Source of the DNA: Chalara sp. BL73
Lineage: Eukaryota; Ascomycota; Leotiomycetes; Helotiales
Direction of reading: 5' to 3'
Length of the DNA: 64,000 nt
NCBI GenBank assembly: GCA_918026815.1
Contig: CAKJVC010000124.1
Location: 124,001-188,000 of the forward strand
Both the position numbers and the translations under genes were made by a program. The notes under the pieces were generated by a model that was not told the origin of the DNA, searched no databases, and saw nothing but the letters and a program-made list of their open reading frames with translations. Positions 11,063 to 20,892 of the stretch are shown in pieces; positions within the stretch are counted from its first letter, which is position 1; every line of letters begins with the position of its first letter.

Positions 11063-11238
11063 TGTTGAGAATCTCTATTTTAGAGGTTCAAGGAAGTGTC
11101 ATGTATATGTGATCAAGCACGTGACGTTCCGTCACGTGGTTGGCTTGGCATGGAAAACTCTGTATATAGAACGCGTAGCATACAACCTCACAATACACAC
11201 CTGTAATTCCTACGCTTCCGCACCCACCCTTTTTAATA
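11063..11238. mobile_element. Probable solo LTR inserted after RIP
   Basis: An island of normal base composition inside the AT-rich body. It begins TGTTGAGAATCTCTATTTTA and contains GTGACGTTCCGTCACGTGG, TATATA and the pyrimidine-rich stretch CTTCCGCACCCACCC. A 5' TG and about 170 bp suit a small LTR, possibly copia-type. TTTTC precedes it at 11058-11062 and recurs at 11239-11243, a weak candidate duplication in a T-rich context. The end point is uncertain by about 15 bp. Confidence 0.5.
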
Positions 11239-11239
11239 T

Positions 11240-12300
11240 TTTCGAGTTTTTTTTTAAAAAACTTATAAAAAATCTTTCGTGTTTTATATTTTTTTACATG
11301 TTTTTTTATACAAACTTTTTTAACTTAAATAGTATTAGTCTGTTTTTTACTGCTGTTTTTTTTGTAAAATAAAGCTATATACTTTTTTTTGCTGCAAATA
11401 TAACACAGCTTGTTTTTTTTTCTGTACTGCATTTTTTTTTTAAATATAAATTTCTTTTTTTTTGTAGCGTTTAACTTTATAAGCTCCGGCTAACGGTTTA
11501 GCTTTTTTTTTAAATTACGCTTTTTTTTTTTCGTTTTTGTAGTACCGGCGTTTTTTTATAAATTTCTGATTTCTGTAAAAATTACTAATTCTGTTGTTTA
11601 TTAATACGGACATTTCGATTAATAATTCTATATTCGTAAAGTTGTTTATTCGAGCGAATTCGACTTAAACGTAAACTTTAAGCTTTTTTATGTAATAGCT
11701 AATTAAAGCCTGAGCGTTTTAGTCGGTTTAAACAGCGTGTTTCTTGAATTTCGTAGCGTAAACAATAGTCGTTTTTGTTTATTGTAAGCTATACAAGTAT
11801 CGTTTAACAGTTTTTTTTTCGTTTATGTTCTCGAATACTGTTTTAATTGCTTTTTTGAATTTCGACTATTTTTTTAATACTATTTTAGTAGCTGCTATAT
11901 ATTTGTCGATGTTTTCGTTATGTTAAAAGTAGTTTTTTAAAAGCAGCATAACTTATTTGGCCGCATTTCTTTTAAAATAAAAAACAGCGAACAAACAGTA
12001 AGTTTTTTTATAAAAAAACTTGTTGTTGTTGAATTTCTAGTAAATTTCTATTTAAAAAAAAAAAGTTTTTAAATCTTTTCTGTTTCTGTAGTATTTGTCC
12101 GGCAAAAAAACTTTTAAAGTTTCCGAAACTTCGACTTTAATAAGCTCGACGTTAAAAAGCTCGATGTTTTCGTTTTTGTCGGTAACAGTAATGTTTAAAA
12201 TAACTACTTTTTTTTTTGCTTTTTGTTTAACTGTGCTAGCAGAAAAACTTTTTGTGTTAAATGCTATGTTGCTTAGTTACTTTAAGACCGGATGCTTAAA
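11240..12300 (-). pseudogene. Probable gag region of the chromovirus, unreadable
   Basis: By position, between the 5' LTR and pol, this should hold the primer-binding site and gag. I could not identify a capsid or CCHC knuckle through the mutations. ORF 12095-12334 (+) is a by-product of AT bias. Confidence 0.3.
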
Positions 12301-12301
12301 G

Positions 12302-12757
12302 TATAACGTACGAAATAGCTTCAGGCTTAAATAGCTAAGCTTAAAGCTCGTTAGTTAGTATAGTATATATATAAAATAAACTAAACACTGCTTTTTACTA
12401 AAAAGTAAAACGTTACAAGTATAACAAAAACTATATTGTTAAACTATAATAAAAATTAAGCACAAAACTCTTAAACTATAAAACTGCGACTACTTATATA
12501 CTATTTGTTAAACTGAAGTTTCCTAGAGTTTTTAGAGTTTATATAAACTCCTAAAACTTCTCCAGACTCCGTCACGTAACGCGGTCGCGGTTTCCAAGAG
12601 TCAATAAGCCATTTGCTTTTTTACCCACTTAAAGTCCTAGAATACTGGCTGATCCTAGGACCCACATCCCTAGGATCCTCACTGGTCCTGGGACACCAGA
12701 GCGTCCTGGGGCTCCTCCCCTGGGGCCTCAGCAGGTCCCAGGATTCGGTTCGTGACA
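12302..12757 (-). repeat. 5' LTR of the chromovirus
   Basis: 456 bp. The mutated half is again the inner one (12302 to about 12,560). The outer 12,600-12,757 keeps GC-rich sequence such as CCTGGGGCTCCTCCCCTGGG. This is the mirror image of the left LTR. Confidence 0.9.
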
Positions 12758-12762
12758 CCTGT
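12758..12762. repeat. Target-site duplication CCTGT, right copy
   Basis: Five bases directly after the right LTR, identical to 5917-5921. Confidence 0.85.
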
Positions 12763-13904
12763 ATAGCATACTATCCGCAAGCTGTTCAAATAAACTATTA
12801 AGTAATAGGTCTCAAGCCTCAATTAAAGCGTTTTCTAAAGCTTTAATAGCATTTTTTCCTTTTCCTATTCTTTCAAATTCTGAGTGCTTTTGTAGAACGA
12901 GCTTTTTAAAGTAGTACTACACGTGTTCGATAGAATTCAAATCGAGAAAGAACGGAAGCTAATTAGTCACTAGTATTGCGTTATCCACAAACTAATTAGT
13001 AATTGCGCGAGCTGTATGAATAAGTGCGTTGTCGTGCATGAAAGTAAAGCCAGGTTGCTAATAAGTAAATATTTAATCTTCGAGTACTTCGAGGTAAAAG
13101 CGTGCAAAGTAGTTATGCTTTTTTAACTCGAAGTCTCGACTTAATATATAAAAACCAAAACGTTGTATTTTTCCTGCAATAAACCAAAAGCAAGCCTATA
13201 CTATAACTGATATATCTCGGCTTTTAAAGTACGTTAATACTATTTTTGGTTCCTATTTTTCAATAGCTGTACGAAAGCACTATTTTTCTGCACGGCTTTT
13301 TCTGCGTTCTGCCGAACACTCGTTACTCCACATGTATTTTTTTCAATCGTCGAAAGTTTAATTTTTTCGAGCTTTGCACTAAAAATACTTCTTTTTAGCT
13401 ACTTCAAGTGTAAGTGCGGGTCGCTTTTTACAACGTTAGTTGTGGATGCCGGACGGTTCGAGCATACGCTTCAATGTAAAGTCTTCGTATTCCCACTCTA
13501 TTTCTTTTCGAATCTCGTCGTACGTGTGTTTCGAGTGTTGACGAACATGTTTTACAAAACGACGTACGTGATGTACATTCTATTCCTTTGGCCGGCCGCT
13601 ACGAGGCTGTAAGTGGCTTTCGTTGCGTAAATGATCGAGGTAAATAGTCGATTTGACAGTCGATATTGGCTCTTTTAGGACCTTTGCAATGTCGCTCACT
13701 TTTGCACCTAATAATGCCGCTCCAGTGATCTGCCCTCTCTTGTGAGAAGTTAAAGGCTTCTTTGCAACCTTATTACAAGATATAGGGCCTAAAGGAGTAC
13801 GTGAGGTAGGCATATTGTCAATTGAATGAAGGAGGGTTGAAAGTATGAGGATCGCGAATCGCGATTTTTCGCGTTTTAGCCGAGGACTTTTGGTGGGTCA
13901 CTGT

Positions 13905-14130
13905 ATACTATAAAATACATAGTTGCAATGTAACTACGTTAAGCAGTGCATCAATTGCAGGCCAAAGTTACAGTGCAAGTAGATGCAGAACGCGACGCGA
14001 GATCATTTTGGTGGGGTGCCCGGGGGGGTAGTTTTTGCATCAAAATTATAAACCTACCATAGTGGTGAATGTATTGAAACCCCTTCCAGGGGCACTGCCT
14101 TGCATAATACTTTTTATTTTTCTTGGTAAA
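13905..14130. other. Intergenic between the transposon island and the next gene
   Basis: No gene. It includes the stretch CGCGACGCGAGATCATTTTG followed by a run of seven G, possibly the end of another old transposon, but no partner end was found. Confidence 0.3.
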
Positions 14131-16318
14131 TCATCCTACAACTGAGCTGAGGGTCCAACGCATACACTTGTAATATGTCGCCGTGTTGAGCGGTTTTATG
14201 TCACTATCGAATGGGGCACCTGCATCAATAGAAGATTAGTATGAAATTTAAGAGGAGTCTGTAGCATGAGAAACTTACATCCATCAAACCCCACCATAGC
14301 CGCCTTTGTGCAATCCTTCTGGCTTATTTTGTCAAAATTTACCTCCATTGGCTCCTTCGGACAACCCGCTTGGTCAACTTTCACCTCTATGTAGACAACT
14401 TTGGAAGAGTCACCATTTGCTGGATGAATTGACATTATCTTCCTTCCCGCCTGTCCACCGGTTCCCAGCAAATTGCCTGTTATAAGCTGTGGTTTCCAGG
14501 CCCAGTGCTGATTTCTGGCTTGATTGCAAAACTCACTAGCAGCTTTAGTAATATCGCCGCGCTTATACTTATCACCGGCTCCGAAACCACACACTGGGTT
14601 TAAAACGACGGGTTCAGGAGGTTTTGGAGAGTCTGGTTTCGGCTGCTCTGAATTTGGCTCTTCTGGCTTTATAATCTCGTATTTGGCTATTCCACACTCT
14701 TGTTCAAATTTTCCTGACAAAGCCATAGTATGCGAATTATAAGAGCCTTGTTGCGTAATTAGCATTGCTATTCAAATCTATAATCAAAGGTTACTGACAT
14801 GGCGTGGGAGCAAGGAAACCATTATAGATATCCGCACAACTTTTCTGGCAGGCCCCCGGTTTATCCGTCCAAGAGAATCTAAATTTGTAATCCTCAAACC
14901 CTTGGAGTCCCGCTTCTTTAGTTGTTAAATCCTTTGAAGTGTTTGATGAAATATCGTTGGAATGGCCTTTACAAAAGTGCTTAACGAGACTGTGATGGCA
15001 GTTAGTCAATGGCTCGATAGTTAGAGTTAAATGTATGACTAACCCTTTAAATACTTTGGTCTCCATGCTTGTCTTCTTATCTGAGCACTCTGGCGGCTTT
15101 ATCATCTCCTGAGGCTTAGAAAAAAGAATTTGCGATTGAGCATCGAACCAAAGTTTGTCAAAAGGTTGCCCTTCTCTGGTTCCGATTACTACGCACTCGC
15201 AATACTTAAATTTGCCCTAAAACTTTATTAGCACAGACAGTAATGGACCTGGTCACTTAATTTAATACCTACTGTGGTACAAAGTAAACTTTCCTCTCCT
15301 TTACAATCATCATTTGGGCAAATAGGCTTAATCAATTAATGTTAGTAGGGCTTCGATAATGTTAGTGGCAAATTATGGGAAGCTCACTCGCGCATTCTTT
15401 GGAGGGGGTTCTGAGCATATTCCGTTTCCTGTTATCCCTGTTCCTTGTATCTTCTTGGGGACTTTGATAACTTCAGGGACTAAATGATCCTTTTCCTCCA
15501 CGCCTGGGAACAGATAATGGTTTGCTTGATATTTGTCCGCTCCAAGCAATTGCCAATGCAACCAGAGATACGAAACGGTTCCTTCTGCTACTAGACCAAT
15601 AGATTGCCCAGCTGCCGCTGCGGAAGCACGCAGTCCGGCTATCAACTTCGAAATGTCGTATGGGCTGATCAAAAGGCGTTTATTGAGTACTGACTCTATC
15701 TCATTAATCAGTGGGAACTTTAGCGCGTCCCGTACAAATGTATTGAAACCACACATTCGTTTTCCGTATTCCAAGGGAGCTTTCCCACATGGAGGTCCTT
15801 TCAAGGCTATATCCTCAAGGCCTTTTCGAAATGCAGGACCTGTAAGTATCTCAAGATCCCCAGCAGCGTTGCTGGATATTGCAATATTCACATCAACAGT
15901 TACTGTGACTGCCGGAGCGCCACTGGCCGTTGAAGTTACTTGGATTGTCCTCGTTATAACATCTGAGTTGGGACCAATCCACTATAATGATGATTAGTAT
16001 AATTGCTTACACCTGGCCACTGGATTTTAGTTGTGAAATAAATTACCTTTGTTTTGCCACTTTCTTCAGTAAGGTATTCTAGGGGATAGAAGTATTAGTA
16101 TTTATTCATCATTACTTTCACTTGGAAATGAGTAAGTCTTTCTTACTGGTGTTGGCCCCAATTGAACCACGCATCTCTGAGATTGGAGGAGGATCTACTC
16201 CGTTGACACCAATTTGACCAGAAGCTACTGGCTCAACCGCTTTTATTTGTGGTTTTATGGCCTGAACAACCATGAACATGCATGAAAGCACGAAAGTTTC
16301 AAGTAAGGCAATGCACAT
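14131..16318 (-). CDS. Secreted cysteine-rich protein, 590 aa, unknown function
   Basis: Six exons join in frame: 16318-16147, 16078-16047, 15981-15388, 15216-14799, 14746-14279 and 14219-14131. All introns are GT-AG; most are 51-68 nt and one is 171 nt. The protein starts with a signal peptide (MCIALLETFVLSCMFMVVQA). Next come a Ser/Thr/Val-rich beta-like segment (ITRTIQVTSTASGAPAVTVT) and a helical region with GPPCGKAPLEYGKRMCGF. The Cys-rich second half contains CQKSCADIYNGFLAPTPC, a Pro/Glu linker (KPEEPNSEQPKPDSPKPP) and CGFGAGDKYKRGDITKAASE, ending with four more Cys. I do not recognise the family. The even Cys spacing and secretion suggest a disulfide-bonded extracellular or wall protein. 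It lies 230 bp from the transposon island but shows no RIP-like decay. Confidence 0.72.
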
Positions 16319-17750
16319 TTTGAGGAATCTGTAAGGAATTTATGAAGCTCGTAATATTAGGAATAAAGGTTCTCCGGATTCTCTTTCTAGACTTTCTACA
16401 AGAAACTTTAACACAGATGGATTACATAAAGAAGTTATATTGTTTTCTACTTATCAATACTTGATTTTTCACTTGTTTCATCCATGTAATAGGATTGAGC
16501 ACCGCCTTCCGTCCTTCAACCGCAATAACATGATGGCCGCCACCATTGATGAATTGTGACACTACATGCTATAATGATAGCAGCGTGGCTGAGGAGCGTA
16601 GGTAGTATTATTAGGATGCATCTTGGCTGTAAGTATTGCTTACTAAGAAAGTTATGAAAGTCGGAATACAAGGAACAAAAAGTGATACCTGCAAGTTTCC
16701 GGTGTCTGTTGGTTCAAATGAATAACCCCCCCACCTTCGCTTATGTACGCTCCGTACCCCTCAACATACAAAAACACTTCCAATAACTCAAGAAATGAAT
16801 ACATAGAGTTCCAAGCGCCCTCAATCCTTCCCTAACTAAAACCTAATTCTAACCACTAACTTTAAGTCCTTAAGCCTCTACTTCCTTTATTTTTAAAAAA
16901 ATAAATAAGCAATAAACAATAAACGCGCTACAAAAACACCAAGGCTCTGTCCACGTGACTTGAATGTTAAAACGGTGCCGAGGCTGAGAGTTGAAAGCTG
17001 TGTTTGGTGACGAGGGCGGAGCGTACATAAGTGAAAGGAATGGAAGGCGTGCTACATTCCTAATCACTCATATGCTAAGGTTTCACCGAGTCTTTTAATA
17101 GAACTCCAAGCCTAAAAACTATTGGTCTTAATCGGTTGGTCTGTTGGTTTGTTGGTGTTGGACTCTTGGCTTCATGGTCTGACCCAACCAGTGTTCAAGA
17201 GGTCAAGGCCGTTGGATTATCTCAGCTCGGGATAGATATGGAGGCTTGTGATTAAGATTTATTGAAGGATGGAGGTTAGAGTTCTCCAGCCACGTTAAGG
17301 CCCAAGATATTGGCAGAGGTAGGCGGCTATTTTTCACTCATTTTCACAATGGACCGTAACATGTATTCTTCGACTAGTTAAATGAATTTAGCGGCTACGA
17401 CAAATTCACACCGAGTAGTTGAACTACCACTAATGCTCAAAGCTATCAACCAGTGCAGCAGTTATTGTCAACTACTCGGACGTGTTATTTAGTTATGTTT
17501 CAATCTATACTATACCTTGAATATATGGTGGGATCCGTACCCTGAACTCACCTGCTCCAAATACCCGGGTGAGATCCAGGAATAAACCGCAGCCATAGCC
17601 TAGCTGAAGGATCTTTTCATAGGTTCTAATACCTCATTTATGCTCTTAGTCAACTTTTAAAAACTAAGGTAGTATATGACTATATATGCAGATCATCTCA
17701 AGCTAAACAAACCTGAAGATTATTGATTTACTTGTTTTCTTTTTGCCAAT
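16319..17750. other. Intergenic between divergent genes
   Basis: It holds the promoters of the 590-aa secreted protein (minus) and the metallopeptidase (plus). A TATA-like TATATATGC lies at 17681-17689, about 65 bp before ATG 17751. ORF 16870-17067 is not convincing. Confidence 0.45.
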
Positions 17751-19205
17751 ATGTATCACATTTTTTCTATCACCGTGGTTGCAACCATTTTAGCAGCTAC
17801 TAGCCACTGCTATGTCCTTGATAGCAGCTGTACATGTGGGCAACCCAGACCACATTGATATCTAGTGATTTGAAAGTGTGCACTAATGGAGAGGTAGCAA
17901 TTAAAACTGAAATCAAAACGGCCATAACGAAAGCGTTCAATATGTCCCGCCGAGTCGTCAAAGAACTTGATGGAGGAGTCCATAACCCCTTGATTAAAGA
18001 ACTTGCAACGGATTTGTTTGGGCCAGATCCAGCGGTTTGGAGGAAGGTATCAGGCAAGTCACATTTAGTTTACTTCCTGCGATTTATCTTGTCCATTTAA
18101 TTTTTTCCTCTCATTCTTTTCTTTTTGGTCTTCTTTACTTTTTCGCAAACCTAATAACAATACCTCGACTAAATTAAGAAATGCCATCTGTAGTTTCTCT
18201 TAGAGACTTTCACTTCTTAGTGAGCACTAGCTAACAAATATTATTAGAAAGATTTTTTGGTGTGATGGCATTAGAATCTGAGAGTCCAGCTCCAGCTCAA
18301 CCGCATGATGTGGTAGGTAACTTCGCCTCCTTTGAATAATTAGAGAACAATACTCAACCAATATGCTCCACAGATTATATTCTGCGATTGGTCCACGGCT
18401 GTAGACCACTTTGAAAATGGTAAATTAATTGGTAAACATGACGGTTATTTTTTACATAAGCTCGATGATAAATTCTACAGGTCATGCTCCTCAAAATCCA
18501 AGCCTGTGTTTAACGACGCAACAATGGCATTTACCACTAGAATGCACATGCCCAAGGGCAAGGTACCCAGAGTAGCCGATGCTATTCATCTCTGTTCTTG
18601 GTATATGAAAGTACTCAAAGAACAAGGATTACTGCTCCCGCAAGATGCTGTTGGAAAAGCAGCGAAGGCATCATCAAGTATCTTGAATAATTTCAGATCA
18701 AAAACACCCATGGATTCTTTAGCTCGACTTGAGCATATTTTGATCCATGAGTTTACGCACACAACCTTAGCGGGTGGTTCTGACGATGTTGATGGTGATG
18801 GATTGTTCACGAATCCTTATGGCTGGAAAAATGCTGTAAGTATGAAGAAGGAGGAAAACGCAGGTATGAATTATTCTTCTACCCTTCACTAAGCAAATTA
18901 GGCAAGACTATGGATTATTGAGCTCTGGGGAAGATGGCGATATGATCCCAGGCATCTATCTTTCTACCGAAATGATTCATCTGAGTCTAGCTGTGCTACC
19001 TTGCCAAGTTCTCTATTTAAAATACAATTACTGACATTAGGCAGACTCACTCGCATTTATGGCGGTAGCAACAGACATAATTGTCAACACAAAGTATAAA
19101 GTGACTAAGGAAGGGAAAATCGTGGAAAAAACATCGCCGAAGAGAAGAAGGCGTCGTACACTAGGACTTGAACAATCCATCTCGGTCATTTCAAAAGCAA
19201 TCTAA
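17751..19205 (+). pseudogene. Secreted HExxH metallopeptidase (M35-like) with a frame break near the N-terminus
   Basis: ATG 17751 begins a signal peptide (MYHIFSITVVATILAATSHC) and YVLDSSCT, the usual mature start of this fungal group, but the frame ends at TGA 17856. The rest follows one base-shift away (ISSDLKVCTNGEVAIKTEIK). Exons after that are to 18053, 18248-18312, 18374-18863 and 19045-19205. The first intron uses a GC donor (GCAAGT, 18054). The zinc site is LIHEFTHT (H-E-F-T-H), followed by GWKNA and ADSLAFMA, as in deuterolysin-like M35 peptidases. No intron can bridge 17815-17860 while keeping both parts, so a 1-nt indel is the simplest reading. Its role would be extracellular protein breakdown. 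Confidence 0.65.
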
Positions 19206-20534
19206 GACCAGATATATTTAGGATAAACCTTAACAATAGCGTATGCTGATAATGGTAGATTGCTGTTGTTGTAGGGTCGTTTGCGGAATTCTCGTTCGTG
19301 AACTATGTACTAGGGGTGCTTCTCTTGTACTATCAGGCTTTCTAGAATGCGACTTAAGCGTATCAGGAGCGAAGGTCGAAGATGGCGGCCAGGATCCGGC
19401 GATATTGAGTCTGCGAGAGGGCACGATGCCTGTAATTATAGCCAGTATTGAGGTACTCAAAGATGATACTTTTGTATTTTCTAAGGTCTCACACCAGCGT
19501 CAGCCGTTACCGCATGTCGATTGACCTGTAGAGAAATTCTAAACTCTCCTTAATCGGTATCTCCCGTCAAGTACTCGGTTGAACTATCCAGATCAGATCA
19601 ATTGAAGTCAAATGAAATAGTGTTTGCTCATAGAAAAGTCTAGGGCCGCGGGAAGAAGAGGACATTATAAGGGCTCTGCAGCACATCCTAGTCAGACGCA
19701 CTTCCTGGCACACAAAATACTATGGATTGGGCGTTTAGGGGGTTCTAATAGAGCTAACATGTAATCTTTACGTTTGGATACAGGCTATTTAATTAGTAGA
19801 ATTACCGCACTGTGTGTCATCAGACCTCCGTAAACCGTCATGATCACTGACACGATCTGAAAACGGTATATATTACCCTCCTTCCTTACCCTACGATTGA
19901 GGGGATTAACAAATTTATAATAGCATCTTAATTCGCACGTCTATAACAGTCCAAAATGCTGTTATCATTTTGTGGAATATCATCTAGCCTTAGAGGATCT
20001 CCGAAAAGAAATGATGATAAAAGGGCAAGCACACCATCGAAAACCACATGGGCCAAGGTTCGATCATAATATTTTCGACAATATAGCAATTAGTAGTCGC
20101 TCTTCTCCCTCCTCCATTTTGACAGCATAAGCCCGTTGTCGGTTATGCTAGGCAGATCACTGTTTGACATGCTTAGTCTTTGACCAATTAAAAGATTAGA
20201 AAAATAGCCTGCACTCTCATTAGTACTTTAATACTTTTAAATATTATGATGCTAAATTAAAACAAAATTATGAAAATAAGTAAAATAAACTTAGCATAAC
20301 GACAATGTTGATTTAGGTTGTTGTATATTAAATAACTGTATATCTGAAGACTCTTTCAAACAATTTAATTACAAAACGTTTCAGTTCAATTACTATTACA
20401 GTACAGTGCGACTCAAAATCAGTTTCACAATTCCACACTTAGTTTGATGCGGTTTTCCCGATGTGACTTTATCCCTATGTACGCGCTATGATGGCCCACA
20501 TTTCAAGTCTATCTCCGATTCCAAGCAGTCAGAA
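19206..20534. other. Intergenic, AT-rich in its second half
   Basis: No supported gene. Overlapping ORFs at 19230-19524 on both strands lack domains. 20,200-20,420 is strongly AT-rich. Confidence 0.4.
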
Positions 20535-20892
20535 TTAGGTACACAATTCCCCGTCACCATCACCACCATCTTTTCCATTATCTTCTTCTAGTTTCACCCA
20601 TTCATCGATTGCATTTAGCTGATCATACCTTTCTTGAAGATACTTGACTATGACTTCGGTTTCTTGAACTGATTGTGTTAGGAATTGTCTTCCAGATATC
20701 TAGAACAGCACGCGCAAAGAATATACACATCCCAGCTGTGGCTGCTAATGGATTGGTCATTGAAACTTCGCCTCCTTCCAAGGAATGGGAACCAGTAACG
20801 CCAATGGTAACAAATATTTTTGCTACTAGTGCGAGTCCCACAAAACAATTCGCTACATATGTATTAAAAGCCGCCGTTCCCTCTTTGAGCAC
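20535..20892 (-). pseudogene. Decayed gene fragment, membrane-type protein
   Basis: One minus-strand frame reads VANCFVGLALVAKIFVTIGV ... NPLAATAGMCIFFARAVLDI. The adjoining frame then continues, without room for an intron, as SGRQFLTQSVQETEVIVKYL and an acidic tail DGGDGDGELCT before TAA 20537-20535. Both parts look like real protein, so a frameshift near 20,700 is likely. Further minus-strand fragments at 21,100-21,470 (HHWKDEDIENILEVGW) may belong to the same dead gene. I do not recognise the family. Confidence 0.3.

Larger units (their letters stand above)
5922..12757 (-). mobile_element. Ty3/gypsy chromovirus LTR retrotransposon, RIP-inactivated
   Basis: Two 456-bp LTRs (5922-6377 and 12302-12757) bound a 6,836-bp element. 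They carry TG...CA ends, one end RIP-changed to TA, and CCTGT is duplicated on both sides (5917-5921 and 12758-12762). The minus-strand pol order is RT, RNase H, integrase tail, chromodomain, so the right LTR is the 5' LTR. The body is extremely AT-rich, and the remaining C and G lie mostly in CG, GC, AC or GT dinucleotides. It inserted into the C-terminal part of the Tc1 transposase gene. Confidence 0.93.
5872..13813 (-). pseudogene. Tc1-family transposase (DD34E), RIP-mutated and split by an LTR element
   Basis: A DNA-cutting transposase. The N-terminus at 13813-13580 is nearly intact, with a helix-turn-helix region (KRGQITGAALLGAKVSDIAK ... STVKSTI) and the linker SGRPKE. Downstream the frame decays: YMWSNECSAER (about 13,310) has Asn in place of the first catalytic Asp, HDNALIHTA lies at 13035-13009, and DLNSIEHV (about 12,920-12,940) keeps the final Glu 34 residues after the second Asp. 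Several Trp codons have become TAG. The C-terminus is cut at 12763 and resumes at 5921-5872, ending NG*HTKY*, again with Trp to stop. G-to-A changes on the coding strand fit RIP. Confidence 0.85.
5711..13904 (-). mobile_element. Tc1/mariner transposon, interrupted by a Ty3/gypsy element
   Basis: The right end reads (reverse complement) CAGTGACCCACCAAAAGTCC from about 13904 inward. The left end at about 5711 (TACAGTACTAGCCCATAAGT) is a diverged match, and TA dinucleotides flank both ends. Removing the LTR element 5922-12757 and one CCTGT copy leaves about 1.35 kb, a normal size for a fungal Tc1 element. The transposase lies on the minus strand and is split by the insertion. Confidence 0.75.

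Noticed and set aside
12095..12334. ORF on the plus strand inside the chromovirus
   Set aside because: AT-rich by-product of RIP on the strand opposite to gag.
13980..14030. CGCGACGCGAGATCATTTTG plus a G run as a second transposon end
   Set aside because: No matching partner end or duplication could be found.
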